Assembly (NCBI GenBank): GCA_964636945.1
Contig: CAZWVH010000079.1
Span: 1 to 12,382, forward strand
DNA from: CAZADA01 sp964636945
GTDB lineage: Bacteria > Pseudomonadota > Alphaproteobacteria > Caulobacterales > Maricaulaceae
Direction of reading: 5' to 3'
Length of the DNA stretch: 12,382 nt
Made by a program: the position numbers and the translations under genes. Each line of letters opens with the position of its first letter. Positions within the stretch are counted from its first letter, which is position 1. This document shows, one piece after another, positions 1-6,801 of this stretch. The notes below the pieces were generated by a model, which was not told the origin of the DNA, did not search any database, and saw only the letters and a list, made by a program, of their open reading frames with translations.

Positions 1-9
1 TGATTGTAC

Positions 10-86
10 TGGTGTCCCCGGCAGGATTTGAACCTGCGGCCCTCAGATTAGGAATCTGATGCTCTATCCTGCTGAGCTACGGGGAC
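10..86 (-). tRNA. tRNA-Arg, anticodon CCU, with encoded CCA
   Basis: Read on the minus strand, the sequence folds into a full cloverleaf. The acceptor stem GTCCCCG pairs with CGGGGAC, the D stem is GCTC/GAGC, and the anticodon stem TCAGA/TCTGA encloses the loop TTCCTAA. The T stem GCAGG/CCTGC encloses TTCAAAT. The anticodon is CCT, which reads the arginine codon AGG. The discriminator base is A at 13, and the 3' CCA is encoded at 12-10. No intron or mismatch is visible in the four main stems. The gene stands alone at the window edge, and its 5' end lies 52 bp from the divergent start of the nuclease-like lipoprotein gene. Confidence 0.96.
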
Positions 87-138
87 ACGCATTGAATTTC
101 TACCTAAAGTCGGGCCATCTGCAAAGCGTGAGGGGGCA

Positions 139-966
139 ATGCATTTGAGGCGCGTGGGCCACACTCATTTGACGCGCGCGATAACGCGGCGAGGGATGGT
201 GTCCTCCGGCTTGGCGTTGTGCATCGCGGCTGGCGGGTGCCAGTCCGACGATCGCAACAACGGGCTGAAGTCGGGCGATGTGTTTGTGGGTCAAAAAACC
301 GGGGCTTTGTCATTGCGCGATGAACTGGGGCGGGAGATCCGTTTGGCGGGTTTGGCGGCGCCCGATGCCCAGCTCGGTTGGGTTGGCGCTGAGCTGCAGC
401 GCGAGCTTCATGGCGCGGTGGCGCAGCTTGCCAGCGGCCGGCCACTCTCCGTCACCTGGCGTGGTGAGGGGCGCTCAGACCGGTGGGGCCGGTTGGCCTG
501 CATTGCGATGGCGAAAGGGGATGAGTTGAGCGTGCAAGAACTGCTTTTGATGCGCGGATTGGCGTATTTCGCGCCCGAGCCCACCACACGAACAATGAGC
601 CAAAGGCTCGCCGCCTGCGAGGCGCGCGCACGCCACGCCAAGCTTGGATTATGGAGTGGCGCCGGACCCGGCATGCGGTCACCCCAATGTGTGGATGACC
701 TCAACGGTCAGTTTATTGTGGTGCAGGGCCGGGTAACCGAAGTGGAGCTTCGCCGCCGCCGGCGAATTGTTCGGTTTGCGCCCCGCCGATGGGGAGGCTT
801 GAGCCTTGAAAGTCCGCGCAGCGCCCAGGAGCGCATTCCCGACGACCGGCTGCTCGGGTTGCGTGATCGCGTGGTGCGCGTGCGCGGCCGCGTGGAGGAG
901 GGCCGAGCACCCTGGGCGCCGCACATCACGGCCAGCGAAGCGGCGCAAATCACCGACGTGTTCTGA
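139..966 (+). CDS. Exported lipoprotein with degenerate SNase-like (thermonuclease) domain
   Basis: The 275-residue protein starts at ATG 139, behind a GAGGGGG ribosome-binding site. Using this start keeps a twin-arginine-like motif (TRRGM, 16-20), a hydrophobic stretch and a possible lipobox ending in Cys34 (AAGGC), so export and lipidation are likely but not certain. Residues about 46-175 fit the staphylococcal nuclease (SNase/TNase) fold. IRLAGLAAPD (67-76) corresponds to the family RLxxxDTPE block, DRWGR (114-118) to the YGR block, and EARARHAKLGLWSG ends the domain. Arg68 and Arg118 match the two catalytic arginines. The acidic residues do not: D40, T41 and E43 of the reference nuclease correspond to Ala73, Ala74 and Asp76, and no Asp is seen at the D21 position. 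Residues about 185-275 show two GxV-type strands (VVQGRVTEV and VVRVRGRVEEG), suggesting a second OB-like fold. The gene is probably a non-catalytic binding protein. An alternative start is ATG 196, which would lose the TRR motif. Confidence 0.8.
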   Translation: MHLRRVGHTHLTRAITRRGMVSSGLALCIAAGGCQSDDRNNGLKSGDVFVGQKTGALSLRDELGREIRLAGLAAPDAQLGWVGAELQRELHGAVAQLASGRPLSVTWRGEGRSDRWGRLACIAMAKGDELSVQELLLMRGLAYFAPEPTTRTMSQRLAACEARARHAKLGLWSGAGPGMRSPQCVDDLNGQFIVVQGRVTEVELRRRRRIVRFAPRRWGGLSLESPRSAQERIPDDRLLGLRDRVVRVRGRVEEGRAPWAPHITASEAAQITDVF

Positions 967-1857
967 TCACGCTGGAGGGATCAGCCCGGAATCTTCGGGA
1001 TCACCCAGACGATCAATGAGCGATTTTTTGAGTTTCTTGAGCGCTTGATGCTCAATTTGACGCACGCGTTCTTTGGAAATGCCAAGCTGTTTGCCCAGTG
1101 CTTCGAGCGTCACAATGTCATCGCCCAGCCGTCGCTCGCGGATGATCATCATTTCACGCTCAGTGAGCTCTTCGAGCGCGGCTTGCAGCCATTTCGACCG
1201 CGTTTGTGAATCGCGGGCGAACATCACTTCGTCTTCGGGAACGGGCCGATCGTCGGTGAGGAAATCTTGCCATTCCGCATCGCCATCTTCGCTCACCGTG
1301 GCGTTGAGCGATCGGTCGTTGGCCGAGAGGCGTGCGGCCATGTTTTCCACATCCGTCTCGCTCACTTGCAATTCCTTGGCGATGTAAGCCTTGTTGTCAG
1401 AACTCATCACGCCGTCGCCAAAGTCGTTGATCAAAGACCGCAGGCGGCGAAGGTTGAAAAACAGCGACTTCTGCGCCGCCGTTGTGCCCGTGCGCACGAT
1501 TGACCAATTGCGCAATACATAGTCCTGGATAGCCGACCGGATCCACCAAGAGGCGTATGTGGAGAAGCGCACCCCGCGTTCAGGTTCAAACCGTGCGGCC
1601 GCTTGCATGAGGCCGATATTGCCTTCCTGAATCAGATCAGGAACGGGCAAGCCGTAATGGCGAAATCGTCCAGCCATCGAAATCACCAGGCGCATATAAG
1701 CGGTGGTGAGCGTGTGAAGCGCTTGCTCATCGTCGTGTTCGCGCCAACGTCGGGCGAGATTGAGCTCTTCTTCTTGCTCCAACAATGGCGCTTTCATCGC
1801 TTTTTTGACGAAACGCCGGTTTGCTCTCGCGCTGTCTGCTGTTTCGATGAATGACAT
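967..1857 (-). CDS. rpoH: RNA polymerase sigma-32 factor RpoH
   Basis: This alternative sigma factor directs RNA polymerase to heat-shock promoters. The start is ATG 1857 (296 residues, beginning MSFIETADSARAN), because AGAGAGG lies 6 bases upstream. An in-frame ATG at 1902 would add 15 residues that do not look conserved. Region 2 is clear, with LIQEGNIGLMQAAARF (75-90) and FSTYASWWIRSAI (98-110). The diagnostic RpoH box is QKSLFFNLR at 129-137. Region 4.2 ends in a helix-turn-helix around LGKQLGISKERVRQIEHQAL. Length matches alphaproteobacterial RpoH proteins, several of which occur as paralogues (RpoH1/RpoH2); which type this is cannot be told here. Its stop abuts the stop of the convergent nuclease-like gene with no spacer, so no dedicated terminator is visible. 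Upstream lies the terminator of carD, so rpoH must use a promoter within about 1858-1960. I could not fix that promoter. Confidence 0.97.
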   Translation of the reverse strand: MSFIETADSARANRRFVKKAMKAPLLEQEEELNLARRWREHDDEQALHTLTTAYMRLVISMAGRFRHYGLPVPDLIQEGNIGLMQAAARFEPERGVRFSTYASWWIRSAIQDYVLRNWSIVRTGTTAAQKSLFFNLRRLRSLINDFGDGVMSSDNKAYIAKELQVSETDVENMAARLSANDRSLNATVSEDGDAEWQDFLTDDRPVPEDEVMFARDSQTRSKWLQAALEELTEREMMIIRERRLGDDIVTLEALGKQLGISKERVRQIEHQALKKLKKSLIDRLGDPEDSGLIPPA

Positions 1858-1960
1858 AGCCGGCCTCTCTTTCTCTCGTGTCTCCATACGCATGCAGATC
1901 AAGGTTGGATGTGAAGAGGCTGCATTGTGTCGTTTCGTCCCTTTGCGGGAGCGGGGCGCG

Positions 1961-1994
1961 CAAAAACACCGGCGAACGGGATGTTCGCCGGTGT
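1961..1994 (-). terminator. Intrinsic terminator after carD
   Basis: A perfect 12-bp inverted repeat has arms ACACCGGCGAAC (1966-1977) and GTTCGCCGGTGT (1983-1994) with a 5-base loop. On the minus strand it is followed directly by TTTTTG, the complement of 1965-1961. It lies 32 bp beyond the carD stop and before rpoH. The polarity of the T-run shows that it ends transcripts coming from carD and so separates carD from rpoH. Confidence 0.9.
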
Positions 1995-2026
1995 CGTTGT
2001 TGGTCAGCCGAGTTAAGACGTGCGGC

Positions 2027-2539
2027 TTAGGCGGCTTTGTTCAAAGACGCAGACAAGCGCGCAACGGCCGCCGTGTGCTCGATCTTCTCAACGGCCGCAA
2101 GCTCACGAGCCATCCGATCAAGCGCCGATTCGTAAAGCTGGCGCTCAGAGTAAGATTGCTCTGGTTGATCTTCACCGCGGTGCAGGTCGCGCACCACTTC
2201 GGCGATGGAAATCAAGTCGCCAGAATTGATCTTCGCTTCATATTCCTGGGCGCGACGGCTCCACATCACCCGTTTGATGCGCGCCTTACCCTTGAGGGCT
2301 TGCAAGGCGTCAGCGACAATATTGGAAGCGGCCAATGGGCGCATGCCAGTTGATTGAACTTTAGATGTGGGCACGCGCAATGTCATTTTGTCCTGATCGA
2401 AGCAAATGACATAGACTTCCATGTCAAAGCCCGCGATCGTTTCTCGTTCCACTGCCGTGACTTTACCAACGCCATGCGCTGGATATACGATATGATCACC
2501 TACCGCAAAGTCGAGTTTTGATTTTTTCTTTGTCGTCAT
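2027..2539 (-). CDS. carD: CarD/CdnL family RNA polymerase-binding transcription regulator
   Basis: The 170-residue protein belongs to the CarD_CdnL_TRCF family. These proteins bind the RNA polymerase beta subunit and stabilise open complexes, notably at rRNA and growth-related promoters. The N-terminal RNA-polymerase-interaction domain is recognised by FAVGDHIVYPAHGVGKV (11-27), then EVYVICF and LRVPTSKV (54-61). The C-terminal half is helical and contains the conserved RVMWSRRAQEYEAKI stretch. In Caulobacter the same type of protein is called CdnL. The ATG at 2539 is preceded by AAGAAAA, a weak ribosome-binding site. The long 239-bp gap to fdxA suggests its own promoter, and a strong terminator follows. 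Neighbouring fdxA, S4-domain and helicase genes match an order I recall from other Alphaproteobacteria. Confidence 0.96.
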   Translation of the reverse strand: MTTKKKSKLDFAVGDHIVYPAHGVGKVTAVERETIAGFDMEVYVICFDQDKMTLRVPTSKVQSTGMRPLAASNIVADALQALKGKARIKRVMWSRRAQEYEAKINSGDLISIAEVVRDLHRGEDQPEQSYSERQLYESALDRMARELAAVEKIEHTAAVARLSASLNKAA

Positions 2540-2571
2540 TTTTCTTGTTCCCGCGATACTATTACACCCGC

Positions 2572-2587
2572 GTCAGTGTTATCTGAC
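2572..2587. repeat. Short inverted repeat upstream of carD
   Basis: GTCAG and CTGAC are separated by TGTTAT, giving a perfect 5-bp dyad 33 bp before the carD start. It could be a regulator site or chance. The remainder of the 239-bp gap between carD and fdxA (2540-2778) contains no convincing gene. The ATG-initiated frame seen there on the minus strand runs into fdxA in another frame. Confidence 0.3.
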
Positions 2588-2750
2588 ATGGCACGGCTCA
2601 AAAGCACCTACAGACCCGCTATACCGCGTCCTCAGCGCTCTTTCGTGCGTGAATCCAGCCGACAGCCCGCTTACCCCTCTTCTGCGGTAAACGCCGACTG
2701 AACAGAGATATTACCAGATTACGAGCCTGTTGCCAACATTCGTGAAACTT

Positions 2751-2777
2751 GCCGCCGTTGCTTTGACGAAGGGCGGC
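2751..2777 (-). terminator. Possible weak hairpin after fdxA
   Basis: GCCGCC (2751-2756) pairs with GGCGGC (2772-2777), with a further CTT/AAG pairing inside the loop. It lies just past the fdxA stop codon in the direction of transcription. Beyond it there is only AAGTTTC, with no proper T-run. It may be a weak or Rho-assisted terminator or an mRNA-stabilising hairpin. Confidence 0.3.
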
Positions 2778-2778
2778 G

Positions 2779-3120
2779 TTAGGAACCCGTCCCGCCTTTT
2801 TCACTGAAATATTTTTCAAACTTGTTGGTTTCCTCAACCATGGCGTCGGCGTCGTCAGGCGGTGTTCCCTTAATTGTGATATTGGGCCAGACCTTGGCGT
2901 AGCGCGCGTTGATGTCGACCCACTTCCCATCATCAGTGTCTTCGGTGTCTGGGACGATGGCCTCCACGGGGCATTCAGGCTCACACACGCCACAATCGAT
3001 GCATTCGTCCGGTGCGATGACCAACATGTTCTCGCCCTCGTAAAAGCAGTCGACGGGACACACTTCGACGCAATCCATGTATTTGCAGCGCACGCAAGCG
3101 TCCGTGACGATGTAGGTCAT
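2779..3120 (-). CDS. fdxA: 7Fe ferredoxin FdxA (3Fe-4S plus 4Fe-4S)
   Basis: The 113-residue protein is a small cytoplasmic electron carrier. Cysteines at 9, 12, 17, 21, 25, 40, 43, 46 and 50 follow the FdxA pattern. By analogy with Azotobacter ferredoxin I, Cys9, Cys17 and Cys50 hold the 3Fe-4S cluster, and Cys21, Cys40, Cys43 and Cys46 hold the 4Fe-4S cluster. Cys12 and Cys25 are the usual extra cysteines. The VCPVDCFYEGENML and CIDCGVCEPECP blocks are typical, as is the acidic C-terminal extension of about 55 residues. The start at 3120 has no strong Shine-Dalgarno sequence. A TACAAT hexamer (minus strand, 3150-3145) could be a -10 element, but I see no matching -35. The gene lies 47 bp after the TerB-like gene and may be co-transcribed with it. 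Its physiological partner is not shown by the context. Confidence 0.97.
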   Translation of the reverse strand: MTYIVTDACVRCKYMDCVEVCPVDCFYEGENMLVIAPDECIDCGVCEPECPVEAIVPDTEDTDDGKWVDINARYAKVWPNITIKGTPPDDADAMVEETNKFEKYFSEKGGTGS

Positions 3121-3167
3121 AGCAGTTCTCGCTCGGTGTAAGTCATTGTACCGGTGGTGGAAACACC

Positions 3168-3629
3168 TCAGTCGCCCTGGCTATCGACTTGACTGCGCTT
3201 TCGTGCAAGCCGCGAGTGGCGTTGTTCAACATGGAGCAGGTCAGCCACCCGTCGAACGAAGGCGTCTTCAAACTCGGATTCTTCATTGTCCGCAAAGACC
3301 ACACGCCACAAGCCTTCAACCAATTGAATGCGCTGGTCGCGCGGCAGCGTTTTTGCGACGCTCGTAAAGGCATAATGATCAACGGCGCTGTGCGCCAACG
3401 TTTCTGCGCGCTCGGTTAATCCGCTGACCTCGGCCTCGCTCAGCGAAAACACGTCAGCCAAGACGGATTGGATGGCCTGCTTTTCCACACGGTCATAGGC
3501 GCCGTCCACATGGGCCAATTGCACCAAAAGAGCAGCGGCGGCTTCCGATGCGGGCAAATCGTTGCTCGCGGCGGGCGTGCTGAAAGTTGAACGGATACGA
3601 TCGATAAGACTAGCCACTGCTTCACTCAC
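3168..3629 (-). CDS. TerB-like (tellurite resistance domain) protein
   Basis: The 153-residue cytoplasmic protein resembles the all-helical TerB family. Conserved acidic positions are seen in VDGAYDRVEKQAI (41-53, D42, D46 and E49) and again in FADNEESEFEDAFVRRVADL (112-131), the paired acidic helices thought to bind metal in TerB. Initiation appears to be at GTG 3629. An in-frame TGA lies only 9 bases upstream, so no longer start is possible; GTG 3617 is the only nearby alternative. There is no clear Shine-Dalgarno sequence, and a GC hairpin (3641-3655) fills the short gap to the S4-domain gene. It sits inside a housekeeping cluster without other ter genes, so tellurite resistance should not be inferred. 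The true role of stand-alone TerB-like proteins is unclear. Confidence 0.82.
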   Translation of the reverse strand: MSEAVASLIDRIRSTFSTPAASNDLPASEAAAALLVQLAHVDGAYDRVEKQAIQSVLADVFSLSEAEVSGLTERAETLAHSAVDHYAFTSVAKTLPRDQRIQLVEGLWRVVFADNEESEFEDAFVRRVADLLHVEQRHSRLARKRSQVDSQGD

Positions 3630-3640
3630 TTTTTGTCAAT

Positions 3641-3655
3641 GGGCCAATCCGGCCC
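3641..3655 (-). repeat. Intergenic hairpin between the S4-domain and TerB-like genes
   Basis: GGGCC and GGCCC arms flank a 5-base loop (AATCC on the plus strand). The hairpin starts 1 base after the S4-domain gene stop and ends 11 bases before the GTG start of the TerB-like gene. On the minus strand it is followed by ATTGACAAAAA, not a T-run, so it is not a standard terminator. It might affect mRNA processing or translation of the downstream gene. Confidence 0.45.
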
Positions 3656-3656
3656 C

Positions 3657-3950
3657 TCATTCCACAGCGTCGCGATAAAGTCCGCGCGCTTCTTCGGAAG
3701 GGCCGCGACGAACACCGACGTCTAACACTTCAACGGTGTATATGCGTCCTCCGTGACGAAATGTAATCACATCGCCGGCAGCCACCAGAAAGCTCGCCTT
3801 GGCGGCGGCAATTTGTCGTCCCGGACGGGCAATGCGGACGCGCCCCGCCGCGGCGGACTTACTCGCATCGCTGCGGGTTTTGAAGAATCGGGCGCGCCAC
3901 AGCCACACATCGAGACGCACGCTTTGCGGGCATTCGCTAACGGTCGGCAT
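3657..3950 (-). CDS. S4-domain RNA-binding protein, HslR/Hsp15-like
   Basis: The 97-residue basic protein consists of an S4 RNA-binding domain. VRLDVWLWRARFFKTRSDAS (11-30) is the typical opening of the HslR/Hsp15 group, followed by AAAGRVRI (33-40) and a strand-rich segment with LVAAGDVITFRHGGRIYTV (55-73). The C-terminal RRGPSEEARGLY (81-92) also fits. E. coli Hsp15 binds stalled 50S subunits carrying nascent chains, and a similar ribosome or RNA role is inferred. The start ATG 3950 lies 15 bp beyond the helicase stop, which points to an operon. The ribosome-binding site is weak. A second ATG at 3969 overlaps the helicase stop but is out of frame, so it is not used. Neighbouring an RNA helicase suggests a shared role in RNA metabolism. 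Confidence 0.92.
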   Translation of the reverse strand: MPTVSECPQSVRLDVWLWRARFFKTRSDASKSAAAGRVRIARPGRQIAAAKASFLVAAGDVITFRHGGRIYTVEVLDVGVRRGPSEEARGLYRDAVE

Positions 3951-3965
3951 GGCAAGGCGCAGGTC

Positions 3966-6752
3966 TCATGAGTTCGACGATGTCCTGGCGGGCGTATTCA
4001 CACGTTTCTTGTGGCGCTGTGATGACCCGGATTGTGGTTGTTCCACAATCTGAAATTCGGCCAGCGCAGCAGCGAAAGGGGAGTCTGGCGCCGCGGGTGT
4101 CTGGGCCGATTGGGTTAGACGTCGCTTGCGGCGCTTGCCGCCTCCCGGTGCGCGCCAAAGCGAGGGCTCATTGCTCTCCACGCCATCGCCGGCGGCTGTG
4201 CGGGCATTGCGGACGCGGCGAAATCCGAGTGCTTGGAGCACGCCTTCAAGATCGTTTGACGAGCAGCCCAGCAAATTCATCATATCTGGCGTCACCGCAA
4301 ATGGCGATTGAGGTCCAGGGTCGCCTCCCTCGGCTGGGTGCGAAGGCGCAGGCTGGGCAGGGCTGGATGTGTTGTGAGTTTGCGCCCCAGCCGCCGCTGT
4401 CGGTTCTTTGTTCTCAATTGCCGCCGCGGCGTTCTCAGGGCGGGTCGCGGCAGCTTGTTCCACACGCGCTTTGCGCACCAATTCGGCTAAACGTTCAAGA
4501 ATGTCGAGCCGCACTGCACGTGGTCCACAGGGACGATAGCCCGCCGCCGCATAGCCGAGAGGAGGGATGGTCGAACAGATGGGCAGCGAGGTTCGTCCTG
4601 CTGGCGCAATGAAGACTGGACGATCTTCGCTTTGAGTGTTGCGCGCGCCGGTTGCAAACAAGAGCGCGCAAAGCCGGGCCGGCTTCGGTTTGATTAGGGC
4701 GGGAAGAAAAATAACAAACTCACCGAACTTGACGCCGAGGGCGCGTAACGCTTTGCGCTCGTCGGCCGATAACGCCCTGATATCTTTGGCGATGGCGCGC
4801 CGTTCCACATGACCCAGCCCTTCCACCAATTGGAACGCCACGCCGCGCGCCAATCCCGGCAATTCGCCCGATGATATGGCCTCTGACAATGAATACAGCG
4901 GCCCAAGATCATCCTTGATGAGATCGCATATCCACTGTTCCAGTCGTGTGATTGCCCGATCGCGCACTGGAGCCGCCGCATGATCGGCGCCAACGAGACG
5001 CACTTTGGGGCTCAATTCGCTAGAGCCGGGGCTGAGTACGCCAACCACATGGTCATGCAAGCGCACGCGGAGATCATCGCCCAGGCTGAACGCGGAGTTT
5101 GGTGTTTTCTCGAGCGCGCGGAGTCTCCTTGCGATTTCGGGGCGCAGCGCTTTGAGCGCAGCGTTGCGCAATGCGCGTCCTTCCAATGCGCCGCCGCGAT
5201 TGTCTGGATGAAATGTTAGACCCTCCAGGTGGCCCACATGGTGGCCCTCCACTAAGACTGAACCGTCCTTGGCCACGTGGGCTTCCAGTTCGTTGCCCGC
5301 ATTCAAACCGCGCACCAGGGCGCTGGTGCGGCGATCCACAAAGCGCTGGGTGAGGCGTTCGTGCAGCGCGTCGGAAAGCCGATCCTCCACATTGCGGGTC
5401 ACGCCGCGCCAGTGTGCGGGATCATCAAACCAGTCCGTTCGATTGGCGGCATATGTCCAAGTGCGAATGTGGGCCAAGCGCGCCGACAGGGCGTCCACTT
5501 CGCCGGTGCTGCGGTCAAGTTTTTCAATCTCGGCGCCCGCCCAGCTTTGTGGGATGCGGCCGGATTTGCTCAATAAATAGCGCGCAAACGAGCCGATTAA
5601 TCGCACATGGTGGTCGATGGTTGATTTGCGAAAATCGGGGATTTGGCACGCCGCCCAAAGTCTGCGTACGCCATCGGCATGGGTGATGAAGGGGCGAATC
5701 TCTGGATCATCCGCCAATGTGCGAAACGCCACTTCGTCTGCGGCGTCGCGAATGCGGCGCAAGGCGCGATCCGGCGGCGGTGCGTTCAGCGTGCTCAAAA
5801 GCGTTTCGACGCTGGAAAAATCCAGTTCATGGTTGCGCCACACCAAACGATCTACAGACTGAAAATCATGGTTTACCACACGCTCAACCACGTCTTCAGG
5901 AATGGGACGGCAATCGCCTGTGGTGCCAAAAGCGCCGTCATTGGTGTGACGGCCCGCACGACCCGCAATCTGCGCAATTTCATCCGGGCGCAAGCCGCGC
6001 CGTCGCCGACCATCGAACTTGCGCAGCGCGGCGAAAGCCACATGGTCCACATCCATGTTGAGGCCCATGCCGATGGCGTCCGTCGCCACCAAAAAATCCA
6101 CTTCGCCAGATTGGTAAAGCGCCACTTGAGCGTTGCGCGTGCGTGGGCTCAGCGCGCCCATAACAACGGCCGCTCCGCCCCGCTGGCGCTTGAGCAGTTC
6201 GGCAATGGCGTACACGGCATCAGCGGAGAAGGCGACGATGGCCGAGCGCCGCGGTAATTTGGCGAGTTTCGCCGGTCCGGTATGGGTCAGCTGCGATAGC
6301 CGTTCGCGCTGTTCATGCTGAGCTTCGGGCAATAGGCGGCTGATCAATGGGCGCATGGTTGCCGCCCCCATGACCATGGTTTCGTGCACGCCGCGCGCAT
6401 GCATCAATCGCTGGGTGAAGACGTGGCCGCGCTCAGGGTCTCCAGCCAACTGCACTTCGTCCACGCCCACAAATGACGTTCGTCGGGCCACAGGCATCGC
6501 CTCGACCGTGCACACGAAATAGCGCGCGGTTTTGGGTGCGATTTTTTCCTCGCCCGTGATCAAAGCAGCCTTTTCGACGCCCTTGGCGCGCACCACTTTT
6601 TCATAGACTTCGCGGGCTAACAGGCGCAGCGGCAAGCCGATCATGCCGGTTTCGTGGCCAAGCATGCGCTCCACAGCCAGATGGGTCTTTCCGGTGTTCG
6701 TCGGACCCAAAACCGCCGTGAGCGACGGATGTTCCAGCGGACCGGATGTCAT
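3966..6752 (-). CDS. SUV3-like DExH-box RNA helicase
   Basis: The 928-residue protein is an ATP-dependent superfamily-2 helicase of the mitochondrial SUV3-like type. Walker A is GPTNTGKT (16-23), the Walker B variant is DEVQ (98-101), motif V is ATDAIGMGLN (223-232) and motif VI is QIAGRAGR (261-268). Eukaryotic SUV3 unwinds RNA for degradation, and the bacterial members are little studied. The start is ATG 6752 because AAGGAGAGGT lies just upstream. An in-frame ATG at 6869 would overlap the preceding DUF3108 gene and add 39 unrelated residues. After the motor core comes a long helical region. An Ala/Pro-rich low-complexity linker then leads to a conserved-looking MMNLLGCSSNDLEGVLQALG helix pair. 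The tail is basic and probably disordered, and includes GGKRRKRR, likely for RNA contact. The gene sits 49 bp after the DUF3108 gene and 15 bp before the S4-domain gene. Confidence 0.93.
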   Translation of the reverse strand: MTSGPLEHPSLTAVLGPTNTGKTHLAVERMLGHETGMIGLPLRLLAREVYEKVVRAKGVEKAALITGEEKIAPKTARYFVCTVEAMPVARRTSFVGVDEVQLAGDPERGHVFTQRLMHARGVHETMVMGAATMRPLISRLLPEAQHEQRERLSQLTHTGPAKLAKLPRRSAIVAFSADAVYAIAELLKRQRGGAAVVMGALSPRTRNAQVALYQSGEVDFLVATDAIGMGLNMDVDHVAFAALRKFDGRRRRGLRPDEIAQIAGRAGRHTNDGAFGTTGDCRPIPEDVVERVVNHDFQSVDRLVWRNHELDFSSVETLLSTLNAPPPDRALRRIRDAADEVAFRTLADDPEIRPFITHADGVRRLWAACQIPDFRKSTIDHHVRLIGSFARYLLSKSGRIPQSWAGAEIEKLDRSTGEVDALSARLAHIRTWTYAANRTDWFDDPAHWRGVTRNVEDRLSDALHERLTQRFVDRRTSALVRGLNAGNELEAHVAKDGSVLVEGHHVGHLEGLTFHPDNRGGALEGRALRNAALKALRPEIARRLRALEKTPNSAFSLGDDLRVRLHDHVVGVLSPGSSELSPKVRLVGADHAAAPVRDRAITRLEQWICDLIKDDLGPLYSLSEAISSGELPGLARGVAFQLVEGLGHVERRAIAKDIRALSADERKALRALGVKFGEFVIFLPALIKPKPARLCALLFATGARNTQSEDRPVFIAPAGRTSLPICSTIPPLGYAAAGYRPCGPRAVRLDILERLAELVRKARVEQAAATRPENAAAAIENKEPTAAAGAQTHNTSSPAQPAPSHPAEGGDPGPQSPFAVTPDMMNLLGCSSNDLEGVLQALGFRRVRNARTAAGDGVESNEPSLWRAPGGGKRRKRRLTQSAQTPAAPDSPFAAALAEFQIVEQPQSGSSQRHKKRVNTPARTSSNS

Positions 6753-6801
6753 GTATGACCTCTCCTTTGTGTGGAAGCGCCGAGGGCAAGAATGCGCCGT
6801 G

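Noticed and set aside
1760..2353. A 197-codon open frame on the plus strand, opposite rpoH and carD.
   Set aside because: It spans the carD terminator and lies antisense to two well-recognised genes. The composition is unconvincing and no family is recognised.
2619..2993. A 124-codon minus-strand frame covering the fdxA-carD gap.
   Set aside because: It overlaps fdxA in another frame, and its sequence shows no recognisable family; the gap is better explained as regulatory.
3168..3629. A tellurite-resistance system.
   Set aside because: Only one TerB-like gene is present, in a housekeeping cluster, with no TerC, TerD or TerZ partners.
3615..3637. TTGACA on the minus strand near the TerB-like start, as a possible promoter.
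   Set aside because: No acceptable -10 lies 16-18 bases downstream, and the promoter would begin transcription inside the gene.
3968..4612. A 214-codon open frame on the plus strand, opposite the helicase 3' end.
   Set aside because: It is antisense to the clear SUV3-like helicase, a common artefact in GC-rich DNA, and has no recognisable domain.
5643..6257. A 204-codon open frame on the plus strand, within the helicase region.
   Set aside because: It lies opposite the helicase motor domain, whose motifs are unmistakable, and no ribosome-binding site or domain supports it.
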